Assembly (NCBI GenBank): GCA_037039925.1 | Contig: JAXRKP010000596.1 | Span: forward strand, 55,001-119,000 | Reading direction: 5' to 3' | Length of the DNA: 64,000 nucleotides | DNA from: Doris montereyensis | Taxonomy: Eukaryota; Mollusca; Gastropoda; Nudibranchia; Dorididae | Shown here: positions 44,480-57,100 of the stretch, piece after piece | Layout: each line of letters opens with the position of its first letter | How positions within the stretch are numbered: the stretch's first letter is position 1 | Translations under genes and position numbers: made by a program | The notes under the pieces: model-generated | Database searches by the model: none | Seen by the model: the letters and a program-made list of their open reading frames with translations, nothing else | What the model was told of the DNA's origin: nothing

Positions 44480-45225
44480 AGGCAATGGGCATGTCGAATG
44501 TGAAGGAAATGACATTGAATAATATTAAAGCCCCATATGAACAAACACGAGACAAATACAAGGAATATACAGAAAGGAAAAAATCCTGGCCACCATGGGG
44601 ATCAAACCCGCGACCTCTGCGTCGGCACCCATCGCCTCGCCATGAAAGAAAAATGTGCTTCCTCGTTTGGTAGAACGCCTTCGGTTCATGGCGAGGCGAT
44701 TTGTATTTGTCTCGTCTTTGTTCATATGAGACTTTTAGAGGCGATTTGTATTTGTTTCGTCTTTGTTCCTATGAGACTTTTAGAGGCAATTTGTATTTGT
44801 CTCGTCTTTGTTCCTATGAGACTTTTAGAGGCAATTTGTATTTGTCTCGTCTTTGTTCCTATGAGACTTTTAGAGGCGATTTATATTTGTCTCGTCTTTG
44901 TTCCTATGAGACTTTTAGAGGCGATTTGTATTTGTCTCGTCTTTGTTCCTATGAGACTTTTAGAGGCGATTTATATTTGTTTCGTCTTTGTTCCTATGGG
45001 ACTTTTAGAGGCGACTTATATTTGTTTCGTCTTTGTTCCTATGAGACTTTTAAAGGCGATTTGTATTTGTCTCGTCTTTGTTCCTATGAGACTTTTAAAG
45101 GCGATTTGTATTTGTCTCGTCTTTGTTCCTATGAGACTTTTAAAGGCGATTTGTATTTGTCTCGTCTTTGTTCCTAGGGGACTTTTGATGTTACTCAATG
45201 TCATTTCCTTCATTATAATTATATA
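44480..45225 (-). mobile_element. SINE with inverted-repeat arms, copy 1, arm amplified
   Basis: Core on the minus strand has a tRNA-like B box GCGGGTTTGATCCCC after GCGATGGGTGCCGACGCAG. The left arm (44497-44575) and right arm are inverted copies: GAAGGAAATGACATTGA at left and TCAATGTCATTTCCTTC at right (45195-45213). The right arm's GTATTTGTCTCGTCTTTGTT segment is repeated in tandem at 44688-45185. Confidence 0.75.
44688..45185. repeat. 45-bp minisatellite, 11 units, from the SINE arm
   Basis: Units: GGCGATTTGTATTTGTCTCG, TCTTTGTTCCTATGAGAC and TTTTAGA. The same sequence occurs once, inverted, in the left arm of the SINE and in the copy at 47.4-47.65 kb. Confidence 0.93.
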
Positions 45226-45359
45226 GGATTACAACTGTTTTAAGCTTGATGTCGCTGTACAACTTCATGCCAACATGCTGGTTTGGTGTTTACATTCGTT
45301 GTTGACTTATTGGAATAAGCGGGGTGGTGTGTACCGGCTTGCACCGTTACGCTTTTCTA

Positions 45360-45598
45360 GCCTGGCAGATTTAGCATAGTGTAGACAAGCTGGCTTAGAG
45401 CATAGTTTAGAAAAGCTGGCTTAGAGCATAGTACTATAGCATAGTATAGACAAGTTGGCTTAGAGTATCGTACTATATCATAACGTGGACAAGCTGGTTT
45501 AGAGCATAGTACTATAGCATAGTGTAGACAAGCTAGTTTAGAGCATAGTACTATAGCATAGTGTGGACAAGCTGGCTTAGAACATAGTACTAATACAC
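45360..45598. repeat. About 39-bp tandem repeat, about six units
   Basis: Units: TGGCTTAGAGCATAGTACTA and TAGCATAGTGTAGACAAGC. The array abuts dispersed edge repeat copy 8. Confidence 0.9.
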
Positions 45599-45599
45599 G

Positions 45600-45740
45600 C
45601 TGTTTCTCTTTTCTTTCTCCTTTTTAAGCTGAAGGCTGAAGAGTATGGGTCGTGTTCTTCTCTCCTTCCTTTTTTTTTTTACTTATCTCTCATTTTGCTG
45701 TTTCCTCTTAATTCACCCTGAGATCACCGTAAAGTGGGCG
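45600..45740 (-). repeat. Dispersed edge repeat, copy 8
   Basis: Reverse orientation: CATTTTGCTGTTTCCTCTTA, ATTCACCCTGAGATCACCG and TAAAGTGGG. The 39-bp array lies on its 3' side. Confidence 0.7.
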
Positions 45741-46600
45741 GAGTAAATTTCAAAGAAACAAAACCGAAATAAGGTTATTTTCAGAGAAAAGCCAGTCCAT
45801 ACCTTCTCCCATTTTGATATCAATTAGCCTCATATCTAATTTGGCTCAAAGTCATATTGAAAGTGGATACAGTCTTGAGTAACCTGGTTTGCACGCAGTG
45901 AGTGTGTTAAAGTTAAAGATACTTTTTGGCCGTGTGAAGAATGAATGAATTACATTTTGAAAGAGACTTCGTTATAAGGCGCTATATAAATAAACTGTAT
46001 TATTATTATCATTATTAAACACATATCTATTTAAAGAATCACATAAAATCTTTGGTTGTTACAAACGATTGCTTTCTATCACTTGTTTATAGTAGTAGTG
46101 TAGTTAGAAATAAATCGTAAGCCTGTGTTTTCCTTACATCGCCAAGGCTTCAAGTGTAACCGTATTATTTCAAGCGATCCAACAAACTACGATGGTGGAG
46201 TGAAGAGAGAATATTAGCAAGCAAAATTTGTGTCAGCTCCACCGCGCAAGACAACGCGAGCACTTAACGTTTTTGGGGTCTGACGTTTCCTAAGACAAGA
46301 GGGGCCATACACTTAAAATCTGACTAAGTTTAAGTTTTTAATCATTAAGACAATAAACAATGGACAATAATATGCTACAAAACTAAAACGTAAAGGCCAA
46401 CAAATTTTTAATCAATAACATGTATACTAAGTCATTAATTAAGATTACAAAAACTCAAGTTTTTAATCATTAGTAGACAATAAAACAGCCTTATTTAAAC
46501 AATGACAATAATAATATGCTACAAAACTAAAACGTCTTAACTAGACTAGCATAAATAACGATTCAACACAATTTTTAAACAATGAAACAATGATTAATGA
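45741..46600. other. Intergenic, no feature recognised
   Basis: Unique AT-rich sequence. Partly similar phrases such as ATATGCTACAAAACTAAAACG occur twice (46370-46390 and 46512-46532), in two near-copies of about 140 bp. Confidence 0.5.
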
Positions 46601-46624
46601 ACATTTAATAAATGTATCCAGGGT

Positions 46625-46995
46625 ATGTAAACAATGATTACATGGACCGCCTTTCCATTTGTGCGTAATGTGATGTGTAAACAATGATTACATGGACATG
46701 TAACTAATGTGTTTCCATGTGCGTGATGCGTTGAGAATGATGTGTGATGTGTAAACAATGATTACATGGACATGTAACTAACGTGTTTCCGTGTGTGTGT
46801 GTGATGCGTTGAGAAAGATGTGTGATGTGTAAACAATGATTACATGGAAATTTAACTAACGTGTTTCCATGCGTGATGCGTTGAGAATGATGCGTGATGT
46901 GTAAACAATGATTAAATGGACATTTAACTAACGTGTTTCCATGTGTGTACGTGATGCGTTAAGAATGATATGTGATGTGTGATACACTGCAGCTT
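46625..46995. repeat. About 75-bp tandem repeat, about four to five units
   Basis: Units share GATGTGTAAACAATGATTAC, ATGGACATGTAACTAACGTG and TGATGCGTTGAGAATGATG. Confidence 0.88.
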
Positions 46996-47376
46996 AATTC
47001 CCACGTATTCATAAGCATCACGCATCACGTAGCCTACATATGGAAATGCAACTTCAATGTTTTCATAGGCCGATAGCTAATCAAGAAGAGTATATTTCAC
47101 AAACAAATGTAAACAACTTTACCGCCAAACATGAAAAAAGAGAATGACACGTGTTGGTTTTTTTTCTGAGTTACATTGTCAACCTTTGTGCTTGATCAGC
47201 AGGCCATGAAAGGGATAAGCTTGCTGAAAGCATGTCTGAGCAAATAAGGCTGGTGCAAGCTGTAAAGATTTGAATATGAGATATGAGATTTGTTTCATGA
47301 TATCGAGGTTGATGATCATTTGTCTCGCATGAATTAAGCTCAGGTAAACGAAAATAATTAGTCCCTAAGACAGCTG

Positions 47377-47645
47377 AAGACAGACAGTGAGGCAAAGGGC
47401 ATGTTGAAAGTGAAGGGAATGACACAAGATGATATGAAAAACCCCAAAGAAGCAAAGACGAGACAAATACAAGAAATGGACAGAAAAAAACCCCTGGCTC
47501 ATGGGAATCGAACCCGCGATCTCTGCGTCGGCACCCATCGCCTCGCCATGAAAAGAAAGCGTGCTACCAACCCAGCTAACGGTCTATTCCTTGTATTTGT
47601 CTGGTATTTGTTCCTATGGGGCTTTTATATTATCTCGTGTCATTA
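47377..47645 (-). mobile_element. SINE with inverted-repeat arms, copy 2, 13-bp TSD
   Basis: CCTAAGACAGCTG flanks it at 47364-47376 and 47646-47658. On the minus strand the core reads TTAGCTGGGTTGGTAGCACG (A-box-like), then GATGGGTGCCGACGCAGAG and the B box GGGTTCGATTCCC. Arms of about 65 bp on each side are inverted copies (left AGACGAGACAAATACAAGAA; right TTCCTTGTATTTGTCTGG). Target duplication and Pol III boxes support retroposition. Confidence 0.82.
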
Positions 47646-47927
47646 CCTAAGACAGCTGGTGTGCTTATGTTCTCATTTTACCATTCTAAAACCTCTTCCC
47701 GAAACTGGAGACACAACAAGCTACCATCTGTCTTATCAAAGGCAAAAGGAAATTTCTTGTCACAGATAGGTCGGTGGCACACAGACAAACCGAAAGGAGA
47801 AAATCAAAACGAAAAATACCGAAAATTGTTCTTTTTCTTCTTCTGCTGCGTCGTTTTGGAACAAAGGCGTTTTGGCTTTTCCCGCGTTTTGCTCGTTTCC
47901 AGTGTAACAGTGACATGGTTTCAAGCC

Positions 47928-48656
47928 TGAACCTCCATAATAGTAAGGAGGCTTAATTTTAAGCCTGAGCCTCCATAATAGTAAGGAGGCTTAGTTTTAA
48001 GCCTGAGCCTCCATAATAGTAAGGAGGCTTAATTTTAAGCCTGAGCCTCCATAATAGTAAGGAGGCTTAATTTTAAGCCTGAGCCTCCATAATAGTAAGG
48101 AGGCTTAGTTTTAAGCCTGAGCCTCCATAATAGTAAGGAGGCTTAATTTTAAGCCTGAGCCTCCATAATAGTAAGGAGGCTTAATTTTAAGCCTGAGCCT
48201 CCATAATAGTAAGGAGGCTTAGTTTTAAGCCTGAGCCTCCATAATAGTAAGGAGGCTTAGTTTAGCCTGAGCCTCCATAATAGTAAGGAGGCTTAGTTTC
48301 AAGTTTCAAGCCTGAGCCTCCATAATAGTAAGGAGGCTTAGTTTCAAGCCTGAGCCTCCATAATAGTAAGGAGGCTTAGTTTTAAGCCTGAGCCTCCATA
48401 ATAGTAAGGAGGCTTAGTTTCAAGCCTGAGCCTCCCAAATAGTAAGGAGGCTTAGTTTCAAGCCTGGAGCCTCCATAGTAAGGTAAGGCTTAGTTTTAAG
48501 CCTGAGCCTCCCAAATAGTAAGGAGACTTAGTTTCAAGCCTGAGCCTCCATAATAGTAAGGAGGCTTAGTTTCAAGCCCGAGCCTCCCAAATAGTAAGGA
48601 GGCTTAGTTTTCAAGCCTGAGCCACCATAATAGTAAGGAGGCTTAGTTTCAAGCCT
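47928..48656. repeat. 38-bp minisatellite, about 19 units, hairpin-forming
   Basis: Units: AAGCCTGAGCCTCCATAATA and GTAAGGAGGCTTAGTTTT. GAGCCTCC and GGAGGCTT pair across a 10-base loop in every unit. Confidence 0.95.
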
Positions 48657-48679
48657 ATGAAAATGTCACAATGAGGATT

Positions 48680-48870
48680 GTTTGTTTGATTTGATCCACA
48701 ACTGAGGTGATCTCGGGGTTTTTTTTTGGTAGGATTTAAAATTTCCCCAGACTGCTGTAAACAGCTAAGGGATCTTTAACGTGCGCAGTGTTGTGATATG
48801 CATACGGGACCTCCTTTTTATCGTCCGTCTTTGAAAGGACAAGGTGTCGAGCCGGTTACCTGGACCTGGG
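48680..48870 (-). mobile_element. SINE family B, copy 1
   Basis: Plus strand: CACAACTGAGGTGATCTCGG, GATCTTTAACGTGCGCAG, GGGACCTCCTTTTTATCGTC and TTTGAAAGGACAAGGTGTCG. Same order as the copy at 62.09-62.30 kb. The tRNA-like end is degraded here. Confidence 0.7.
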
Positions 48871-49124
48871 GCTTTGCTCGAAAAAAAATTGAGAAATGTG
48901 AACTTTTGCTAAAAAAATTGAGAAATGTTTATGTTGACAGGGCTTGGATGACTTTTGGTTGAAAGGCCGACACCTTGTCTCTGGACTACTGAATCGTCCC
49001 CCCCCTCCCACCCCCAAAGGAGGTAAAGAAGTGACGGTTTTGGGAAATGAGCATGGACACTTATTTACAAATCGTTTTCATTTCAAACATGGATTTCGTT
49101 TCCAATTGCAAGGTGATGGATGAA

Positions 49125-49620
49125 CCAATGCTATCGTGAATACTTTGGCTTAGAATAGAATAGACCAATGTTATCGTGTGCACTTTGGCTTTGGATAGAC
49201 CAATGTTATCGTGTGCACTTTGGCTTTGGATAGACCAATGTTATCGTGTGCACTTTGGCTTTGGATAGACCAATGTTATCGTGTGCACTTTGGCTTTGGA
49301 TAGACCAATGTTATCGTGTGCACTTTGGCTTTGGATAGACCAATGTTATCGTGTGCACTTTGGCTTAGGATAGACCAATGTTATCGTGTGTACTTTGGCT
49401 TAGGATAGACCGATGTTATCGTGTGTACTTTGATTAGGATAGACCGATGTTATCGTGTGTACTTTGGATTAGGATAGACCGATGTTATCGTGTGTACTTT
49501 GGCTTAGGATAGACCGATGTTATCGTGTGTACTTTGGCTTAGGATAGACCAATGTTATCGTGTGTACTTTGGATTAGGATAGACCAACGCTAGCGTGTGC
49601 ACTTCAGATTTGGATAGATG
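49125..49620. repeat. About 33-bp minisatellite, about 15 units
   Basis: Units: GATAGACCAATGTTATCGTG and TGCACTTTGGCTTTG. Left units have CAATG and TGCAC, right units CGATG and TGTAC, so variants are clustered. Confidence 0.94.
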
Positions 49621-49699
49621 ACTAGTCTGAAATGGATTGTGATTTGACTCATTTTGGTTGCAAACCTCGTAGAAGGCGAGTAGCCATACAGCGCTAAAA

Positions 49700-50080
49700 A
49701 AAAAGTCATTGTGACCCCTTAAAGTTATTCTTCAATGTCATTACACACGCTTGTCTTTAACCCCCTTAAAGTTATTCTTCAATGTCATTACACACGCTTG
49801 TCTTTAACCCCTTAAAGTTATTCTTCAATGTCATTACACACGCTTGTCTTTAACCCCTTAAAGTTATTCTTCAATGTCATTACACACGCTTGTCTTTAAC
49901 CCCCTTAAAGTTATTCTTCAATGTCATTACACACGCTTGTCTTTAACCCCTTAAAGTTATTCTTCAATGTCATTACACACGCTTGTCTTTAACCCCTTAA
50001 AGTTATTCTTCAATGTCATTACACACGCTTGTCTTTAACCCTTAAAGTTATTCTTCCATGTAGTTAAACACGCTTGTCTT
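49700..50080. repeat. About 45-bp minisatellite, eight units
   Basis: Units: CCCTTAAAGTTATTCTTCAA, TGTCATTACACACGCTTG and TCTTTAA. Nearly identical units. Confidence 0.95.
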
Positions 50081-50149
50081 TAACATCATTCATTGAATGG
50101 TGTCTATTTGCAGAAACAAATAATGATGCTGGGCTCATCTTGCTTATCG

Positions 50150-51790
50150 TTGGTTTTACAAGTAACACTACTAGAGTACACACAATGCATTAGTGCGTTT
50201 TTTATATGATTTATTGGTTTTACCAGTACCACTACTAGAGTACACAATGCATTAGTGCGTTTTTTATATGATTTGGTTTTACCAGTAACACTACTACAGT
50301 AACACAATGCTACATTTGGTTTTACCAGTAACACTACTAATACACACATTAGTGTGTTTTTTATATGATTTATTGGTTTTACCAGTACCACTACTAGAGT
50401 ACACACAATGCATTAGTGTGTTTTTATATGATTTATTGGTTTTACCAGTACCACTACTACAGTACACACAATGCATTAGTGTGGTTTTTATATGATTTGG
50501 TTTTACCAGTACCACTTCTACAGTAATCACAATGCATTAGTGTGTTTTTTATATGATTTGGTTTTACCAGTAACACTACTACAGTACACACAATGCATTA
50601 GTGTGTTTTTTATATGATTTATTGGTTTTACCAGTAACACTACTACAGTACACACAATGCATTAGTGTGTTTTTATATGATTTATTGGTTTTACCAGTAA
50701 CACTACTACAGTACACACAATGCATTAGTGTGTTTTTTATATGATTTATTGGTTTTACCAGTAACACTACTACAGTACACACAATGCATTAGTGCGTTTT
50801 TATATGATTTATTGGTTTTACCAGTAACACTACTACAGTACACACAATGCATTAGTGTGTTTTTTATATGATTTATTGGTTTTACCAGTAACACTACTAC
50901 AGTACACACAATGCATTAGTGCGTTTTTATATGATTTGGTTTTACCAGTACCACTTCTACAGTACACACAATGCATTAGAGTGTTTTTTATATGATTTAT
51001 TGGTTTTACCAATACCACTTCTATTTAGTACACACAATGCATTAGTGTGTTTTTTATATGATTTGGTTTTACCAGTACCACTTCTATAGTACACACAATG
51101 CATTAGTGCGTTTTTGATATGATTTGGTTTTTACCAGTACCACTTCTACAATACACACAATGCATTAGTGTGTTTTTTTTAATATGATATATTGATTTTA
51201 CCAGTACCACTTCTATAGTACACACAATGCATTAGTGTGTTTTTATATGATTTTGTTTTACCAGTACCACTTCTACAGTACACACAATGCATTAGTGTGG
51301 GTTTTTTTATATGATATATTGATTTTACCAGTACCACTTCTATAGTACACACAATGCATTAGTGCGTTTTTGATATGATTTGGTTTTACCAGTACCACTT
51401 CTACAGTACACACAATGCATTAGAGTGTTTTTTATATGATTTATTGGTTTTACCAGTGCCACTTCTACAGTACACAATGCACAATGCATTAGTGTGTTTT
51501 TTATATGATTTATTGGTTTTACCAGTACCATTACTACAGTACACACAATGTATTAGTGTGTTTTTTATATGATTTAGTTTTACCAGTACCATTACTACAG
51601 TACACACAATGCATTAGTGTGTTTTTTATATGATTTAGTTTTACCAGTACCATTACTACAGTACACACAATGCATTAGTGTGTTTTTATATGATTTAATT
51701 TTACCAGTACCGCTACTAACTATAGTAAACACAATGCATTAGTCTTTTAAAAAATGATTTGGTTTTACCAGTACCGCTACTAACTACAGT
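50150..51790. repeat. About 62-bp minisatellite, about 26 units
   Basis: Units: TTTTATATGATTTATTGGTT, TTACCAGTAACACTACTACA and GTACACACAATGCATTAGTG. Variants CTACTAC/CTTCTAC and TTATTGG/TTTGG are clustered. Confidence 0.95.
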
Positions 51791-51794
51791 ACTC

Positions 51795-53490
51795 AGCTAT
51801 CCTGTTGATCACTAGACCTATCCTGATAATAACTAGACCTATCCTGATAATAACTAGACCTATCCTGATAATAACTAGACCTATCCTGGTAATAACTAGA
51901 CCTATCCTGATAATAACTAGACCTATCCTGGTAATAACTAGGCCTATCCTGATAATAACTAGACCTATCCTGATAATAACTAGACCTATCCTGATAATAA
52001 CTAGACCTATACTGATAATAACTAGACCTATCCTTATAATAACTAGACCTATCCTCATAATAACTAGACCTATCCCGATAAAAACTAGACTTATCCTGAT
52101 AATAACTAGACCTATCCTGATAATAACTAGATCTAGACCTATCCTGATAATAACTAGACCTATCCTGATAATAACTAGACCTATCCTGATAATAACTAGA
52201 CCTATCCTGATAATAACTAGACCTATCCTGATAATAACTAGGCTTATCCTGATAATAACTAGACCTATCCTGTTAATAACTAGACCTATCCTGGTAATAA
52301 CTAAACCTATCCTGATAATAACTAGACCTATCCTGATAATAACTAGACCTATCCTGGTAATAACTAGGCCTATCCTGATAATAACTAGACCTATCCTGAT
52401 AATAACTAGATCTATCCTGATAATAACTAGACCTATCCTGATAATAACTAGACCTATCCTGGTAATAACTAGACCTATCCTGATAATAACTAGACCTATC
52501 CTGATAATAACTAGACATATCCTGATAATAACTAGACCTATCCTGATAATAACTAGACCTACCCTGATAATAACTAGACATATCCTGATAATAACTAGAC
52601 CTATCCTGATAATAACTAGACCTATCCTGATAATAACTAGGCCTATCCTGATAATAACTAGACCTATCCTGATAATAACTAGACCTATTCATATAATAAG
52701 TAGACCTATCCTGATGATAAGTAGACCTATCCTGATAATAACTAAACCTATCCTGATAATAACTAGACCTATCCTGGCAATAACTAGACCTATCCTGATA
52801 ATAACTAGACCTATCCTGGTAATAACTAGGCCTATCCTGATAATAACTAGACCTATCCTGATAATAACTAGACCTATCCTGATAATAACTAGACCTATAC
52901 TGTTAATAACTAGACCTATCCTGATAATAACTAGACCTATCCTGATAATAACTAGACCTATCCTGATAATAACTAGACCTATCCTGATAATAACTAGACC
53001 TATCCTGATAATAACTAGACCTATCCTGATAATAACTAGGCCTATCCTGATAATAGCTAGACCTATCCTGATAATAACTAAACCTATCCTGATAATAACT
53101 AGACATATTCATATAATAAGTAGACCTATCCTGATGATAAGTAGACCTATCCTGATAATAACTAAATCTATCCTGATAATAACTAGACCTATCCTGGTAA
53201 TAACTAGACCTATCCTGATAATAACTAGACCTATTCTGGTAATAACTAGGCCTATCATGATAATAACTAGACCTATCCTGATAATAACTAGACCTATCCT
53301 GATAATAACTAGACCTATACTGTTAATAACTAGACCTATCCTTATAATAACTAGACCTATCCTGATAATAACTAGACCTATCCCGATAAAAACTAGACTT
53401 ATCCTGATAATAACTAGACCTATCCTGATAATAACTAGACCTATCCTGATAATAACTAGACCTATCCTGATAATAACTAGGCCTTTGCGA
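51795..53490. repeat. 21-bp satellite array 1, about 80 units
   Basis: Unit ACTAGACCTATCCTGATAAT plus one base. Rare variants (TACTGTTAATAAC at 52893 and 53313; CATATAATAAGTAG near 52690 and 53110) recur 420 bp apart, that is 20 units, showing higher-order duplication. Two frames on each strand stay open and give spurious ORFs. Confidence 0.96.
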
Positions 53491-54140
53491 CTCACACTGT
53501 GCAACCATTTTTGACGCGCTTTCGTCTCGATACCAGTTCTTGACCCCGATGAACTTGTCATAATAATATGACAACGGTGACGCAGAAACACCTCTTCTTC
53601 TCAATACTGCGAGGACAGTGCATCCGCCTCACTATTGTCGCCTCCATAACGTCCCGATATAGTAAAGGAGGTACATATACTAAACGTCGTCCCCCCAGGA
53701 TCCTACCAAAGTAACTTATTTTCATAGATTTTGAATCCCTGAATTCATTTTTTGATGTTCCCAAAACTAAAAGTTGCACTTTTAGGAGTTACAGCGCATA
53801 AAACATGAAATGCGTTCTAAAAATTGACACGAAAAATATCAAAAGTCTAAAGCGACAAAACATGCCCAAGTAGGGTATCAAATGAAAGGTCTCAACAAGA
53901 TAAGTTCAATTATGCCGGTTATATGAATATCCGTTGATTCGTAACCAAGATAATGTAAAATCTAAAAATTGACGCGTTTTTGAATGATTACCCTAAATTG
54001 ATGAGGAAGCTAAAATGATTAACCACAGACATATAGTACCCGGTAGTAATAGGCTAATGAAACTTAATCGCCTTTAAAATTCCTTTTTGTTAGTAAAACG
54101 GTTAGTTTTGAAAAGTAGTAAGTAAATCAGCTGCTTACAA
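53491..54140. other. Flank between satellite and orphan gene
   Basis: Unique sequence downstream of the orphan gene. Begins with ACTGTGCAACCATTTTTG, similar to CTGTGCTGCAACCATTTTG just before the second satellite array (58681-58699). Confidence 0.5.
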
Positions 54141-54142
54141 GT

Positions 54143-57100
54143 TTAGTGTAGCTCATACAAATCATCTTCGTTCTCCACCTCGGACAGATCTGAATCATTT
54201 TCCCATGTCCCTCCATCATCTGAGTGGTCGCCATCTGACTGTGTTTGAGTTGCAGCTTCTAGAAGGTCTTCAAGATTTGATGGAAGAATCTTGTCTTGTG
54301 TCCAGACCGGCTCTGAAAGCCCCATCTCTCCAGTCATCCATCCATGGTCTGTTGCAGGTGGCATCTCATATATCCCAACATCTGCTAGTTTCCACTGACG
54401 TACACGGTAGTTCACACGCAATATATGAGGTACTAGCGATTGTCTGCAAGGCGGAAGCCGAGCAAGGTCAACTCTGGAGGACTTTGATAGTTGATTTGTT
54501 TCTCCTAGCATCTTTTTCAACATGAGGGCTCTTACTGCATTAACGCTTTTCATTCTGGGGAACCCATACATGTAGCAGACGAACGTTTCGAGTTTGTCAA
54601 TGATGTTATCCTGAACATTCCATGAACAGCCTAGTTTTCCAAAAGCTTCTTTGTACACAGGTTTCTTCTCCAGTTTCTGTATGGGTATCACCTTTTCCTT
54701 TTCCTCGGAAAGCACAATTGCAGTCCTCTCCTGTAAAGCAGTAGAGACCTAAAAGAGCAGCACAATGTACTTGTCCAAGATCTTCAGCCAATTCAGACAT
54801 GTTGTAAAGGCGCTTGTGTGATCCAAAACCTGTGTCAAAGAAAACAACCAGAGGTGCCAAATGGTGTACATGGTGTAGGGGGATGAAAAAAAACATCACT
54901 GTCGGGTGAGGACACGACGGCCTGTTTGTACTTATTTACCTTGGCATGATTCAGGTACAGGATTATTCTGGTGTCACTTTCTTCCTGGTTTGACCGCAAT
55001 TCATGAATTTCTAAGGGCTGCACAGTCTCACCATCTTCAGATACCATCTGATGAACCACACCTTGATTGACAAAGAAGACATTTCTTCCCTGAAGTCTTT
55101 TTGCGGCACGTTGCCCTCCCCAGACGCGTTCCATCAAATTGATAAATTGCACTTTGTTTTCATCATTTTGAAGAAATAATTTGAAGTCTGCAGGTTTCCT
55201 CTGGTGTATTCCTTCAATGATGAACTTTCACTCACTCCACGACGAAGTCTTTCCTGTGCTTTAATGGAATATCGTTTATACGAATCCGTTGAAAAAATAA
55301 CGTCCGTCTTCTTTGCTAATCTGTCAAGGACCTGTAAACATATCAACTCAAACGTTGGCTGCAACTCCTTGAGTGTATAAAATACAGCATTCCCATCTTC
55401 AATGTAAATGGTTTCGCCTCTGGTTGAAGATGGATAAATAGAATCATGTGCATCACGTGCAACAAACTGAACTGCGGTAGCTTTGTTTGTCTTGGCCATA
55501 AACCCGTCTGGTGTACCCAAGCAATGCGGGACTGGTGTCAGGCAGTATGTCATCATTTCTTCAATGCTGATTGGTTCTGCTAACAATTGAGACTTGACTA
55601 AAAGTTGAAAGGCTAAATCCCCTTGTTCTTTGATTTGAATAATTTTCCCCTTTGAATTTGTAAATTTTGTTATTTTATTTGTGTTTTCCATTGTTTTTAA
55701 CTTCAGTTGTTTTACTCTGTCGAAAAAGTCTTTGTGTTCTTCAGCTGTACATTTTAATCTTTGATCAATAAATTTGTCTCTTTCGGTGCAACCGATTTGC
55801 CCGGCCCTCAGAACATTATCTGCTACATCAGGTGGAGCGGGAGATCCAGAAGAAAGCACATACAGATGGCTCTTATCCTCTATTGCAAACGGATTAAGGA
55901 AACCTCTAATTGCCCTAACAGTTCGTTGAACTGCAGCTTCACTTCTTTCTATTTCTGACCTTGACTGCTCATAATGCCTCCCTGGTTTAGACTCATCACT
56001 GTTCGGAAAACCGCACATTTCAAGAGTGGATTCAAAATACTTCGCTCTCTCTGATGTTGTTTTGACCCATCTTTGGTAGGCTCCATAATTCTCCAACAGT
56101 CCTGTAACACCAGCACCACCTGCTCCACAGCTGCTTTTGGAAAACTTCATGAATGTTTCTTCGATGGTTTTGTCTACCGCGCACCTATTTCCTGGAATCA
56201 TTGACCTTGCAACAGAGATTGCACCTTTTTTAATCAACTCCATTGCACCTGGATGTGAGTAATCAATATTCAGTAAAAACATATCAAACCACGTCAGATA
56301 CCGAGAGTAATTCATTCCTCCAAAGCTAAAGAATAGTGGCGCCATATCGCTCAAAGCAGTATGGTAGACAGGGACAAAGTTAATTTTTACAGCATACAGC
56401 AACATGAATACATTTTCACCACAGTCAAGGAAAGAGATCCAGAATTGTGCAGTTTTGCCAAGTGTTCCATTCCGTACTTCCTCCTTAAAATCCATGTAGT
56501 CGTTTAGATATTTTTGAACATTTTCATCAGCAATGACTTCCTTCAATTTCACATTTGAGGGATCACTAATCAATGTTATCAAACTCGAGAAGACTTCTGA
56601 GTCAGAAGCAGATTCAGTCCTTTGTTCAATGAAAGCATCTAGCAGAAGACGCTCCAACGCTTCACACACAATTTTTAGACACCAGATTGATTTATTAAAC
56701 TGTTTGCCACACATCACGCCTTTCAAACACCCGGCCGTGGCTAAATTTGCCTCAAGGATGATCTCGGAATATCCTGAACCCGCCATCTTCTTCCCAATCA
56801 TATTCAAATAATTCATAATAACGTGGAATGTCCCAATGAGTATTATGTGGTTATTGTATTCTTGAGGTGCTTTTGGGTTTTTCAAACATTCATTCCATAT
56901 AATGGGCATGGCTTTCATTACAACACCAAGATCAAACGTTATTATGGTATATTTCTGTTGCACTTCTTGCGTTGCCTTTTGGCTTCTTCTCAATACTTCT
57001 TTTACGACATTGTATTCTGTTATTGGCTCAGTGATGCTGGGATAATATGCAACAGTTGTTTTTGAGGATGGTACCACGCCGGTAGCTGAGACAAAGCCTC

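Noticed and set aside
44580..44700. Functional tRNA gene
   Set aside because: The B box is present but no cloverleaf with paired acceptor stem can be formed; it is the tRNA-like core of a SINE. The same applies to 47490-47600 and 62240-62300.
51805..53514. A 569-residue open frame of repeated ITRPILI
   Set aside because: The 21-bp satellite has a unit length divisible by three, so frames stay open without selection.
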